From the NCBI GenBank assembly GCA_001936135.1, contig CP012817.1, positions 1,054,001 to 1,118,000 of the forward strand: 64,000 nucleotides of DNA, read 5' to 3'. Position 1 is the stretch's first letter, and the number at the start of each line of letters is the position of its first letter. Positions 42,101-53,351 of the stretch are shown in pieces. The notes beneath the pieces were generated by a model. The model had not been told where the DNA came from. It saw only the letters and a list, made by a program, of their open reading frames with translations, and did no database searches. Source of the stretch: Saccharomycopsis fibuligera x Saccharomycopsis cf. fibuligera (Eukaryota; Ascomycota; Saccharomycetes; Ascoideales; Saccharomycopsidaceae). The translations under genes were made by a program, and so were the position numbers.

Positions 42101-42279
42101 TTTTGCTTTGTCTTTTTATTTCTCTCTTTTTGAGCAGTTATACTTTTTGTGCTGGCTTTTAGTCTTCATCATTCTCTTGTACTCTCTGACAATATCAATA
42201 TCCTTTTCCTTTGAGAAAAGTTTACTAAACCAGCGTCTAAGCCTTTTGTCTTTATAATTGGCCAGCCAATATCAACATA
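39194..42279. other. 3.1-kb gene-free region upstream of ICL2
   Basis: This large gap separates ICL2 (-) from the Ser/Asn-rich gene at 42280 (+), so it holds both promoters. A TATATAAAA lies at about 39383-39391, about 190 bp from the ICL2 start. Frames of up to 110 codons occur but overlap and resemble no family. The right end has a TTTTA-type simple repeat. No RNA gene was recognised. Confidence 0.55.
42043..42104. repeat. (TTTTA)n simple repeat
   Basis: About 62 bp of TTTTA and TTTTTA units lie about 180-240 bp upstream of the gene starting at 42280. It is likely a nucleosome-depleted, length-variable promoter element. Confidence 0.85.
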
Positions 42280-43828
42280 ATGACCTTCGGTTACGGCACT
42301 AACACTCCCGGGTTTGCTGTCCCCACTTATAACTACAATCTTCATCCAGTGTCATCGCCCTCAGAACATTCCTTATTCTCAGAGCATTCTTTGTCTTCGA
42401 GCAGCTCATCTTTGACCTCTCAAAATGACCATCATTTTCAACATTACCCCCAATATTACCACCACCGTCATTACCCAAAGCAACCAAGTTCAGGCTTCAT
42501 TAACTTGCATTTGGGAAAGAAGATAAAAAAGGCATTGTCTCGAAGCAATTCAGTCACCAGCAGTATGAGCTACAATAGTCACAGCAGCAATAGCCACAGC
42601 CACAGCAGCAGTATCAACAGCAGTGGCAACAACAACAACAATCACTCACATAGAAATCTCGAGCCAGTGGCCAGCCATAGTTATAAAGGATTCAAAAGTC
42701 TTAAGTCTCACAAAAATAGTAGTAATTATTATAACGGCAATAGCAGTAGCAGTAATGGCATCAAAAGAATAATCTCTAATCCTGTACCAATTACTGAGAT
42801 TCCTATTAGAAAAGGCTCCGTTGATTTACAGTATTCTTGCTTTCACAATACCCAGAATGGAAGCTTTTCTAACATTGAAGAGAGCTTACGCAACAATACT
42901 AATTATTACTTCTATCACGATCGGTCGCAATCCTTGCCAGAGGATAACCTGGGCAACTCCAACGCAAATTTACATGGGTCCATTAAAGAAGACAAGGAGG
43001 ACGAAGAGAAAGACGGTAGACAAGAAGCAACCAATATCTACAAACCCTTGTCAGCTATGTATCAACAAAGGCAAAGAGATAGACAGATGCAAAAACAGGC
43101 CATACAAGATGACGGTGACGATCAAAATGATGATTTTTATTTTACTAATTCTGATGAAATGCCGGTAAATATGTCTCCTTTTGATGTCATTTTCAACAGT
43201 TCGGGGTTAGAAGCAGAGCTCGAAGATGAACTAGTTTCAGAGTTTGAATCAGCCTCAGAGCCAGAATCAGATTCACATAGTCGTGGTAATACTGTCTGTG
43301 CCTCCAAAGTGAATACTGACACCATACTGGGGGCACACTTTGAAACTTCACCGGTGCTGCCTTTGAGATTTGGCAGCATGAAAAGCAAGTCAGATTTATT
43401 GATTGCTGGTAATGATAATTACAATAAGGCTGCTGCTTCTGCTCGTGTTTCTGGAGCTGGTACTACTAATCATACTACTAATCTTGTCAATGATCGCAGG
43501 GTCTCTACTGCATCTACTATAACGCCGTCCAGAGCAGGCACAATAAAGAGAGCCTCATTCACTTACAGATCTTCAAGAATAACATTAAATAGGCTCAAGG
43601 TTCAAACAAATGCTCCGAACATGAATAATGCCACAAACAGCAATAACAGCAACAATAACTGTGGCAATGGAACTAACAGAAATGACTTAAAATCCCCCGA
43701 ATTCACACTATTTTCTCCAACAAGATACGATTTTCCTGAGAAAGAAGGTCAGAAGAGTGGGTTTGGCCGTGTTGGTGAGGGGCAAGAATCATTCTGGATA
43801 TCAAGTTCGAATGATTCAAACAATCGTG

Positions 43829-43867
<39 letters not shown>

Positions 43868-44121
43868 TTAGCACATCTTCTTATACAATGGTAAACAGCA
43901 GCGATGGCTTTAGTGGTAGCTTTAAGAATTACCATACTAATGTTCATAAGGACGATGAACCTGTATACTATAAAGAAAAAAATAGTGACCATGTTTATGA
44001 TGATGAGTATGATTCTGGTAATATGCGCGAAGCCAACGAATTTGCTAGCTTAATTTTAAGCCAAGTGGAGCAGACATCAATGTTCGGGAATAACGGGAGA
44101 ATGTTGTCCTCTTGGATTTAA
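42280..44121 (+). CDS. uncharacterised Ser/Asn-rich protein, 613 aa
   Basis: I do not recognise this protein. It is hydrophilic and mostly low-complexity: Ser/His runs in the first 130 residues, an acidic segment at about 300-335, and Asn/Ser repeats at about 445-465 and 515-530. More ordered islands include GFINLHLGKKIKKALSRSNS (about 72-91), NPVPITEIPIRKGSVDLQYS (about 167-186) and the C-terminus, EANEFASLILSQVEQTSMF. There is no signal peptide or membrane segment. Such features are common in yeast regulatory or signalling proteins, but no function can be given. Basic, Ser-rich stretches could be kinase targets. Confidence 0.8.
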
Positions 44122-44706
44122 TTTGAATTGGTTTCAATTCTCTAACATGATTTCGCTTCTCTTGGTTATCCAGATGCTGCTTTTCTTTCACTCTTTTTCC
44201 TTTACTCGCTCACTAAGTTTTTCTATTCTGTTTTCATTATGATACTTTTTTCAGCTTATGATACCTTCTTCATAACTATTGCTCTTAAATTGCTGGACAA
44301 TTACTATAACCAACTGATATTCACTCTCTTTACGACTTGATACGATACGTTTATTTATCCTTTAAAACTAGTATACCAATAAATTTGGCAAAACCTCTAC
44401 CATTACTTGTAGACACTCCATATTTAGTTACAATGGCCTCACCTAGCGGCGCCATTAAATGGCCCACTTAGTTTAAAACTATGGTGTTTTGGAAACGTTA
44501 TGGAAGCTTATACCAATTGAGTGGGTGCATATGAAGCTTCAAATAAAAAAGAGAAATTTTCCTGATTGGATTTAGTCATCGCTTGTAGGCGAAAAAAGAG
44601 TGGACTGCGGAATCACACCCTTTAATAACGTATCTTTCCGCTTGCTTTTTTCTTGACTTCTCTTCTTTTCAAGCTTTATTTTGGCAAAGTGCTAAGGCCA
44701 AACACA
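44122..44706. other. upstream region of the Pex11/25-like gene
   Basis: 585 bp. The reading frame downstream stays open to 44653 but has no ATG before 44707. No certain oleate-response element was found by eye. Confidence 0.55.
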
Positions 44707-45804
44707 ATGTCTTCAACTTCAGTAGTAACTACTGCTGCCAATGGCAATTTCAAAATCCACGAAAGTCCCTCCACCGCCAAAATTTCAGAAGAGCTTGCAA
44801 AACACCATGGTAATGACAACAATAGTAACGATAAATCTGTTAACACTGCTCCGCAGTCCGATATTGTCACAAGACCATCTTTTTCACCAGTATTCACCAA
44901 AACCCAACCAACTGCAACTAAAAAACCAGTATCACAGTTTTCTATTTTCAATAAGCTTGTCAGTGAACTCGCGGGAAAGAATAGTCTTGCTAAATTTATT
45001 CAATACCTATTGCAACTTCTCGTGTATTATTCCTCTCAGTGTCAACAGTCTTATAACGCCCTGAATGTCGCTCATACTACCATCTTGAACAGCAAAAAGA
45101 CCAATGCAAGTGCAACCACGATAATCAGCCTTCTCGCGAGAAACCCAATTGCCACAATAAGCTACTTGAAGTTCTTATTTTTGCGCAAATACATTGATCG
45201 TTGCGCTGGTGTTGTTAGTGGGTTGTCCTTATTTCGTCACACGTTGCGATTCGGAAAAACCCCATTCAGACTCGTGGTGTTACAAAATGAGCTCACCAAC
45301 CACTTGATGAACAAAGATTACAGTTATTTTAAAACCGATGCATTTGCCACTAATCTCATTGATACAGTTTATGGGGTTGTTGATGAATTGAACTTGTTGT
45401 TCAAATTCCGCTTCTATGCAGCAGAAAAACATCCTCGAGTTAAGAAATTTCTCGGAAAAAGTGATGAGATCGTATGGTTTGCTGATATTTTACACCAACT
45501 AAAGTTGGGATATAAGGACTTAAAACGACTACATGACAAAAAAGCGCAATTGATAAGTGAGGAGCTTGAAGATGAGAAAGTTAGCGTTGAGCAATATGCT
45601 GCTGATATTGATGAATTGAACTATGAAATTAGAAGAATTCAGTATGGTATTTTGAAATCACTGTGTGATTTGTTGTTCGATGCAATTGACTTGTTCGGAT
45701 TGCCAATCAGTAAGTACGTGTACTACGCTCTTGGAGTTGGGTCTGGTTTCTTTAACAGTTGCAAGAACTGGGAAACTGCAAAGAGATCGCTCGAATTTAG
45801 TTAA
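44707..45804 (+). CDS. Pex11-family peroxisome proliferation protein (Pex25/Pex27-like)
   Basis: Pex11-family proteins remodel and elongate peroxisomal membranes and control peroxisome number. The ATG at 44707 gives 365 residues. After a Ser/Thr/Asn-rich N-terminal extension (about 1-75), the Pex11-type domain starts with LAKFIQYLLQLLVYYS and continues through RKYIDRCAGVVSGLSLFRHTLRFGKTPFR, split here as RKYIDRCAG and LFRHTLRFGKTPFR, then FKFRFYA, and ends with a C-terminal block including SLCDLLFDAIDLFGLPISKY. The length and N-terminal extension resemble Pex25 and Pex27 (about 380-395 residues) rather than Pex11 (236 residues). PEX1 is in the same window about 8 kb away, but this is not an evident functional cluster. 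Confidence 0.8.
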   Translation: MSSTSVVTTAANGNFKIHESPSTAKISEELAKHHGNDNNSNDKSVNTAPQSDIVTRPSFSPVFTKTQPTATKKPVSQFSIFNKLVSELAGKNSLAKFIQYLLQLLVYYSSQCQQSYNALNVAHTTILNSKKTNASATTIISLLARNPIATISYLKFLFLRKYIDRCAGVVSGLSLFRHTLRFGKTPFRLVVLQNELTNHLMNKDYSYFKTDAFATNLIDTVYGVVDELNLLFKFRFYAAEKHPRVKKFLGKSDEIVWFADILHQLKLGYKDLKRLHDKKAQLISEELEDEKVSVEQYAADIDELNYEIRRIQYGILKSLCDLLFDAIDLFGLPISKYVYYALGVGSGFFNSCKNWETAKRSLEFS

Positions 45805-46371
45805 TAATGGCATACAGACCATTTGTGTATTATAAAAAATTGTTTTGTTTTATTTTTCTTTACATTTTATTGTTAATTAAATTTCATCTGTTTTTCTCTT
45901 CAGCTTCTGCTTGACTTCGTTTAATAATATTACAAAGTTTTCTCAAAAAGTTCAAATATTTAAAGCATTTTATACAGACAAGTTTCAAGATTATTAAGTA
46001 TTTTAACATACATTGATCGTGAATGTGGTCAAATAATGTAAGTTCGAACATCACTCAGTAATGACGAAGAATATGAGTTGCAGTATTTATAGTACACTGA
46101 GAAACGAAAATAAAAGGGTAGATGGGAAAAATTTGATGTTACACACATACGTATATGAACATCAGAAAACGTTAGAAACAAAGGAAATAGTAGACAATAA
46201 AGGAACAAAAAATGCGATAACCCCGGAACGTGTCAAAAGATAAAAATCAAATAAAAAATTAGAAACTAGATGAATGAATCGTTATGAAGATATCTATGCC
46301 ACTTCGTCAATATTAATGCTACTATTTGTATTTTTTTTTCGCTCTGCTTTATTATTTTAAGCTGGTCAAGT
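45805..46371. other. convergent intergenic region
   Basis: 567 bp of AT-rich DNA between the 3' ends of the Pex25-like and Ssn6-like genes. No gene was seen; a 60-codon frame is probably chance. Confidence 0.6.
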
Positions 46372-48471
46372 TCATAGATATTCACGAGGACGCTGGTCGG
46401 CAGGATGTGGAAACTGGGAATAATGGCCACCTGGGCGAATTTGGGGTCCAGCAGTCACTGCTCCGGCAGCGGCAGCATGAGCATGAGCGGCATGAGCATT
46501 AGCTGCCGCGGCAGCGGCAGCTTGTTGTTGTTGCTGTTGTTGTTGCGGATGTGAAATTGGTGGAATTGATCTTTGTTGAGCATAGTGATATTGTGGTTGA
46601 CCTCCGTTAGCTTGTAGCGCACTAGTTGGAGAAGGTAAAGTGACATTAGGTCTTGGCAATGGCGTTGATTGGCCCTCTCTGTTGATAGGGGCTAACTGAT
46701 ACGGTTGTTGCAGTTGTGGTTGAGGCTGTTGCTGTTGGTAAGCTACTTGAGAACGTGGGGAAAACTGTTGCGGTTGCTGCTGATATGCCACCTGTTGACG
46801 AGGTGAAAATTGTTGTGGAGGCCCTTGAGGTGGAAGACCTGGGTGGAAATGAACACTTGACTGTTGGTGCATTGGCTGAGCCTGTGCCAATGGTTGCTGT
46901 GGTACCTGTGATGGTGCTTGTTGAGGTTGTGGTTGTGGTGGCGCTTGGGTTGCAGGAGGTTGAGGTTGAGGTTGTGTCTGTTGCAGCTCTAATTGTTGTT
47001 GCTTAATGTTTTGCAGACTAATATATTCCACTCTTTCTTCTGGAGTCATCAAAACTAATTCTCTCAACAATTGCAATGGAGGATCTGGTGGAGCTTGCAA
47101 TTTTGGAATTGGTGCTTCGCCTCTAGAAGCGGCCAACAATGCATGTGAACGCTGTTCTAATTGTGTATTAGTTCTAAAATCACCAGCTAATCTGGCAAAT
47201 CCAGCTGCTCTATCGCACGCATTAGCAGCATCCGAAAATTGCTTATCACAACGTTCGTAAACACAGGCCAACCCTTTCCAAGTAACCACTGATGTAGCAT
47301 AACCAACAATATCTTCTTTCAATTTGGCGGCTTTCGAGTAAGCAGCAAGAGAGTCTCTCAATTGATTCAACTTCAAATATAAAGACCCAACAGACAACCA
47401 TGGGAAAGCAGAAGTTGGAGCCTTAGCCAAAGCAATATGAAATGATTCATAGGCAAGTGATGGTTCATCAATGGTAGCGTAAGCGGTACCCATCAAATAC
47501 CATGCCAAAAAATCGTCTCTAAGTTCCGGATACAAATGATCAGGCTTTTCAGTAACATTTTTCAACAAAGCAATAGCTTTAACAGCTGATTCATAGGTTG
47601 GCTGGATCAAAAGCAAGTATGCTTCAGTCAAGTACATTCTTGGATATGAACCTAAGGATTTCTCTGCGGTTTCGCAAATCTGCAAAGCTCCTTGAATATC
47701 ACCATTACTTTCTCTTGATATTGCTAATGCACACCAAGTACATGAAAGTTCAAATTTTTGTGTCTCACTTGGGTAAAAAAGAGCTAACGTGTTATTGAGC
47801 TCAGCAAGAGCAACGTCAGTTTTCCCTTCGGAAAATGCAATGGCTGCTAACTCTGAATGACAAGATCTTGAAACATCAGCGCCTTCGAACGTTAAAGGCT
47901 TTAATACTCTTGATAATGCATTTCTGAGGGCATTTACAGCCATGTTTTTGGTGCCAACTCTGCCACCCATCCTTATCAAGGCTTTTCCTTCTAGTAACCA
48001 AACTTCAGGATCATTGTCGTACGTTTGCAAAATCCTTTCCAAAGTGGCGTGTGCCTGATCATAATATCGTAAGCCATACTGGCATTCTGCTATTTCTTTG
48101 AGAATTGACAATTCATTACCAAGGGATGGGAATATTCTTAAGGCATCGTTTAAAAGCGCCAACGCATTTTCGGTGCCTCTTAAACTCTTATTCTTAAAGT
48201 CGTCTTCTCTGTAAGTGGCAGATATCGTACATAAAGCTAGCACGTTTGCACGGTTCTTTTCAATAGCTTTTTGACACGACGTGAAGGCAAGTTCCAAGTG
48301 TCCAATTGTCAAAGCGCATTTCGCACAAACTGCCCAGGTCTCACTGGTATCAGCGTCTAATGGGTGTATTGTTGGCTGTTGATATAGAGCTTTTGGGGTG
48401 GAGAGTTCTTGACGCTTTATTCTTGGTTGCTGTGGTACAGGCGAATCTAGCTGTCTATGTTTTGGAGGCAT
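46372..48471 (-). CDS. divergent Ssn6/Cyc8-like TPR protein
   Basis: Ssn6 (Cyc8) forms the general corepressor with Tup1. This 699-residue protein has the same plan: TPR repeats over about residues 45-430, followed by a Pro/Gln-rich region (about 470-620) and Gln/Ala/His runs near the C-terminus. The later TPRs resemble Ssn6 most: WYLMGTAYATIDEPSLAYES, PWLSVGSLYLKLNQLRDSL, then YERCDKQFSDAANACDRAA, which parallels YESCNNQISDALDAY in Ssn6. The earlier TPRs are much more diverged than is usual for Ssn6, one of the best conserved yeast TPR proteins, and canonical sequence such as the MLDDLQRAYNAY type is missing. It is therefore probably a paralogue or a fast-evolving relative. Nuclear transcription regulation is likely. 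Confidence 0.75.
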   Translation of the reverse strand: MPPKHRQLDSPVPQQPRIKRQELSTPKALYQQPTIHPLDADTSETWAVCAKCALTIGHLELAFTSCQKAIEKNRANVLALCTISATYREDDFKNKSLRGTENALALLNDALRIFPSLGNELSILKEIAECQYGLRYYDQAHATLERILQTYDNDPEVWLLEGKALIRMGGRVGTKNMAVNALRNALSRVLKPLTFEGADVSRSCHSELAAIAFSEGKTDVALAELNNTLALFYPSETQKFELSCTWCALAISRESNGDIQGALQICETAEKSLGSYPRMYLTEAYLLLIQPTYESAVKAIALLKNVTEKPDHLYPELRDDFLAWYLMGTAYATIDEPSLAYESFHIALAKAPTSAFPWLSVGSLYLKLNQLRDSLAAYSKAAKLKEDIVGYATSVVTWKGLACVYERCDKQFSDAANACDRAAGFARLAGDFRTNTQLEQRSHALLAASRGEAPIPKLQAPPDPPLQLLRELVLMTPEERVEYISLQNIKQQQLELQQTQPQPQPPATQAPPQPQPQQAPSQVPQQPLAQAQPMHQQSSVHFHPGLPPQGPPQQFSPRQQVAYQQQPQQFSPRSQVAYQQQQPQPQLQQPYQLAPINREGQSTPLPRPNVTLPSPTSALQANGGQPQYHYAQQRSIPPISHPQQQQQQQQAAAAAAANAHAAHAHAAAAGAVTAGPQIRPGGHYSQFPHPADQRPREYL

Positions 48472-51400
48472 TTTGTAGATAACTTTTCAAATAGGGGTAT
48501 TAGTCAAACAAGTTATTATGGATTGTTATGTTGTTATGCTTGAAAATAGGATAAGTTTGAGGCGTATCAATAAAAAAAAAAAAATTTTCCTGTGTTTATT
48601 TTTCCGAAGTTGCTTATTTGTGTATGTGTGTGTTGTTAAAATTAAGATAAATCTTACAGTTATGAAGAAATAAATATCTTTAGTGTAAAATAAAGAAGCA
48701 CCTTTGCAAAAGAAGGCAAAAGAAGAAGAAAAACTCAAGAAAAAAACAAGAAAAAAATTGCGGCCAAAAAAACAAAAACAAGTGCTGGCGGCGATTGTTT
48801 TATTTTATAAACTTGGCCAAATTCCAAATTGCTAAAAAGAAGTCCTCTTTTTAGGCGCAGAAAAATTTAAGTTTAGATGCAATCGACAAAATTAAGTTTA
48901 GCTCTACAGGATAGTGCACTGCATATGGTGTCTTGGAAATTTAGTCTAAAATTACATTATGCATTAACAAACATAAATCTTAAGTCAAGCAATAAAACGT
49001 TTTATATGCATGGGCCCAGGGGTCTTATTCAGAGAGGGATTATGCGATACGAAAAAAGCGCGCCAGGTTAGTAGAAGGAGTAAGAGAAGTAAACAAGTTT
49101 TATGAATACGTTGCGAAATGGAAGCTTACTAACGAGATCAGTGGAAGCTTAGTAACGAGCTCAATGGTACTACTAATATTCACATTCATTTTGAACTTTA
49201 TAGCAATAAGATCTTTAACCGAACTTTCCTGAAAGGATAGTACTCTTTATTATTCAATTTTTTATCAGTAAGGACTTTGCCGGAAACTCTTAACGATTTT
49301 CTTCCCATACGAGCGGATTCGAAAAGCGTTCTGAAATTAATACTGATGACTTGAGTCCAGAATTCGATCTCGAGAAACGGTTTCACACCTTGAGACTAGT
49401 CTGTCTCTGGGTATATTAGATTGACTTTTATAGCATTGCTTCTGCAAGTGTTTATGGAAAACACGAATAAAGACAATTGGCTTTTAAATATATTTGATCG
49501 TAGTGCTACGTGAGTGGGTAGATCAATTAATTTGTTAATAATCACGTGACATGTAATTCCGATATTCTCATGTCCGCCCTAATATAGATCTTCAATTTTT
49601 TTCATTAGAAAATACGGACGGAAAACGGAAATCTTCCTTTCCAGCCATTTCAGTATACAATGCAACCTTTGGTACATTTGGTATCTTAGACGGCTTATTG
49701 ATAACGGGCTTATTATCATAAATAAATAGAAAATAACATAAAAGTGACCATATGAATCGATTCTGGGTGCATCGATTTCAAATTTGTGAAAAAAAGAAGT
49801 TTTACTCTCTGGCAGTTAATATACACATAACAGTCTTGATTCCTGCGAAAGGAGCGCAATTCAAAGAGAGAAAAAAAGAAACAAAAAATAAAAAAAACAC
49901 GAAGCCGATTTTACGTCACATGCCTGCGGTAGAGAAGACCCAAAATTCTATTTCTGCAGAATATGTGCAAGGTTTTCAAAAATCACAAAGCTGCAAGCAA
50001 AAATTAAGCTTAGTTCTACGTATAAATATGCAAATGCTGCTTCATGTATTACGCTGCAGTACTTTTGTTTGTTTTCAAAAAGCAGTTAAATCAGGTTCGC
50101 AGAACGTCTTGGTGGCGTATGTGTACAACATGGAACAATTTTCAAAGAAAACCCCGAAGGCAACAGGTCTAAAAAAAGAAACAAAAAGCCTTAATACCAA
50201 TGCAATAAATCACTAGAAGCAATATGTACTTTATATAGAAAAACTGAAAGGAGTAAAATTCTAAATCACCTTTAAAAACAGGCGTTTAAAACCAGCGAGT
50301 ATGTGAGCTAGAAGAGTGAAGTTCGCTGTCTTTTTTTCTTTTTCTGTTTCTTTCACTCACATAATAACAATTTGTTCCTGGTTTGCACTAAGTAAAAAAT
50401 TTTTGCGGATTCAGCAATTTCACTACAATTACGTTTTCCCTCCTCTTCTTTTCGTCTTTTAATTTTCTCTGGTGAGAACAGTTTGTGTATGACTTTCAAC
50501 TTTTGAAAGGCTTTTTAAGTGAGCTACAACACTGTTGCTGTTAGTATGCCAAGCTAACAATATGAATTTAACAATGTCGTCACGATGATAATCTGTGTTC
50601 TGCATGCTTTCGCTTTTACTGTTATCATCATTGATCCCATCCAAATACATGGTGACTATAGCTACCGAGTTATACTATTACTGATGATCTTGTCCATCTT
50701 TCTTACAAAGCCAAAACCTTTATATCCCGGGAAATTTATATTTATTGTGCTACATATTATAGTGAGGATGAAATAAGTTCGCGATATATGTACAGTTTTG
50801 CCATAATAATTCATAGAGCCCAAATCATTCAAAATACGGCCTCGTAAGCATACGGAATGATGTTCCTTTGCAAATTGTGATGAAAATTTTCTCGTTCCTT
50901 AGAGGACAATTATAACTATTGCCTCATTTCATTTACTCTACGCAAATATACTGTGATCATTTAACTTGTCATAATCCTTGGTCTTGAGAATGTAGTAGCT
51001 CTATGCTATAAGCGGATTTATTTATATTTTTTACGTTATTCTGTTTCTTCATCTTTATCTGCGTTTCGTGCGCAGAAAGTATTATCGTTACTGTCGCTGC
51101 TGCTGATGTTGTTGCAGTTGTTGCTGCTGCTGTGAAATAGCTGCGATCAAGCACCGACAAACCTTTTATTGTATGCTCCACTTATTGGAAGACGTACCTT
51201 GTTACCGTACAAACTTTCTAGACATGCATGCAGATGCATTTGGTTTAAAATATTATTATTCTCTGTTGAGAAGCAATAAAGCTTTCTGTCGGCCAAAAGT
51301 ATCTGCGCTGCAAGGCAAAACTGCTGCAAAGCTCCAAACGCTAAACCAAGAGTGAGTAAATGCTAGTGCAGAAGCTTAGTGTGATCCAACTTTATTTCGC

Positions 51401-52225
51401 AAGCGATCAGTCTCGCGCAGTTATAACCAAAAGCAACACAAAAGACTCAATACTCGACTGACCTTTTTCCTCTAGTTCCAAGAATAACAACAGTAACGAT
51501 AACCACACAATAAATAAACGACACTCATTTTGCACTTATGTTGGCATGAGAGCTATCTTGATCTCGAAATTGTCCTCAAGATATAATTTTGATTTTGCTT
51601 TGATACTCCTAATGGTTAAATGACACTTCAGATATCGAACAATCGACAACTATACCTTTTTTGTTAACTCTTTTATTTCAAAGTGGTCATGTCTCACGCT
51701 AATTAACACGAACGGCACACAGAGCAACCATGTGTAAAAGTGTTCATCGTTCGTTATAAACAAAACAGCCGGGTATTTTCTGTTACAATCGGGTAACATT
51801 ATCACAGAGCTGACTTAAGCTGTTCTCACATAACATATCACTGTCTGACAAGAAATCTGCTCATAAAAAACTTTGAAAACGAAAGCATTTATGACACAAG
51901 CAAGTCCTTATTTTTGCTTTAGTATTTTCCGTTTATTTTCAAACTTTCAATGGACATTTGTATTAAAATTTCACTATCTGCTATGACTGTAAATTTATTT
52001 ATGTCACGTTATTAAATGATTTATGCATATATAAGCGTGATTATACAGCTTCACCGGGTAATATTTATCTGTCCAATAGAAGTCGTTTATTTGCACGGGG
52101 TGAATATGAGAAAAAAAGCCAGTAAGCTTTCAAAAAATCAATGATTACAGGCTCTTCTCATGGTGAGTTGTTTTCAAGTGTACAAGAAACTACTAAACAA
52201 ATTAAACACATCAATATTCAACAAC
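48472..52225. other. 3.8-kb gene-free divergent region
   Basis: This is the largest gap in the window, lying between the starts of the Ssn6-like gene (-) and ATP7 (+). It has short A/T tracts, a 23-bp tandem duplication, CATGCATG at 51223-51230 and a GCTGTT-type trinucleotide stretch (about 51094-51133). The longest frame (49752-50216, 154 codons) lacks any protein-like pattern. No RNA gene was recognised. Confidence 0.55.
49119..49164. repeat. 23-bp tandem duplication
   Basis: Two adjacent 23-bp units, both starting TGGAAGCTTA and differing at three or four positions; one contains TACTAAC and the other TAGTAAC. Confidence 0.8.
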
Positions 52226-53086
52226 ATGTCTGTTGTATGTATAATCTTTTGTACAAAATTCCAATTATAAAAGCTTCTTTTGCGAGTGCGAAGTTTGTAT
52301 GACCTAAAATAGCAGAATAATTGAAGACCAGTAATATAAAGGTTTTCTTTGTCGGTCTGTCGGTCATCAAAAAGTCATTAATATTATCTCCTGGTGTTGA
52401 ATAAATGATTCAGGCACTGGATCTATAAAGCAAAGAAATGGGTTAAAAATTATGCCAAATCTGCTTTACTTCTGTTCTCTTGATTAAGCAATTCATTTTC
52501 ACACCTATAAAGAATGTCTTCGGATCTTTTAATTTTAATGTATTGAGAAATTCACTATACTAACAGCTAGTTATAGCGCGCTGCTTCTAAATTAGACTGG
52601 GCCAAATTGATTTCTTCTCTCGGTTTGAAAGGCCAAACTGCTTCTTCTTTGCAAGCTTTCAAGAAAAGAAACGACGAAGCTAGAAGAGCCGTTTTCGAAT
52701 TGTCTTCTCAAAATACTACTGTCGATTTCTCTTATTACAAATCTGTCTTGAAAAACCAAGACATTGTCAACAAAATTGAAGCTGATGTTAACTCTTTCAA
52801 ACCAGTTACTTATGACATCTCCAAACAATTGAACACTATTGAAGCCTTTAAGCAAAAAGCTATTGAAAACGCAACTGCTACTGAGGATGTTGTTACCAAA
52901 GAATTGAAAGAATTAAACGAAACTTTAAATAACATTGAATCTGCTAGATCTTTCAGCGAATTGACTGTTGACGACGTTGTCAAAGCGAGACCAGACATTG
53001 ATGACAAAGTTACTCAAATTGTCAAGAAGGCAAGATGGGACGTTCCAGGCTACCATGAGAAATTCGGCGATCTCGTTGTTATGTAA
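52226..53086 (+). CDS. ATP7: mitochondrial ATP synthase subunit d (Atp7), spliced
   Basis: Atp7 is a peripheral-stalk subunit of the F1Fo ATP synthase in the mitochondrial inner membrane. Exon 1 is only nine bases (52226-52234, Met-Ser-Val). Exon 2 (52577-53086) continues [16 protein letters not shown], matching the KSAANKLDWAKVISSLR region of yeast Atp7. The product is 172 residues, close to the 174 of S. cerevisiae, with the conserved [21 protein letters not shown] and [14 protein letters not shown] segments. The intron has a consensus GTATGT donor and a TACTAAC branch, which supports the exon pair. Without exon 1 there would be no initiator Met. Confidence 0.93.
52235..52576 (+). other. 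ATP7 intron, 342 nt
   Basis: Donor GTATGT at 52235-52240, branch TACTAAC at 52558-52564 and acceptor TATAG ending at 52576. The earlier TAG at 52568-52570 is also in frame and would add two residues, but it lies only about 6 nt after the branch. Confidence 0.9.
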
Positions 53087-53351
53087 GCTTCATTTCTACA
53101 TCATATTGATATATAAAAATAAAATTACTACGTTAAGCATATTATTGTGGATCTTAGTAGAATGTCTGATTTTATGTAATATATCAATGCGGTAGTTGCA
53201 ATATTTGCAATGAGACCATTTTATGGGAAGTAGTCAAACAGCAATATCTTTTACATAATAAAATATTGTTGATGCGTGTTCACAATTTTGTTTGTCCACT
53301 ATATTATAAATCAAAGTTTTTAGTGCTTCAATAGCTTTATAGCCTGATAAA

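Noticed and set aside
44653-44706. Upstream extension of the Pex25-like gene
   Set aside because: The frame is open but starts at TTG; the first ATG is 44707.
49752-50216. 154-codon frame in the 3.8-kb gap
   Set aside because: Lys-rich, no domain or membrane pattern, and no upstream features; most likely chance.
48472-52225. Centromere
   Set aside because: Size would fit, but I saw no long inverted repeats or other evidence, so I list only a gene-free region.
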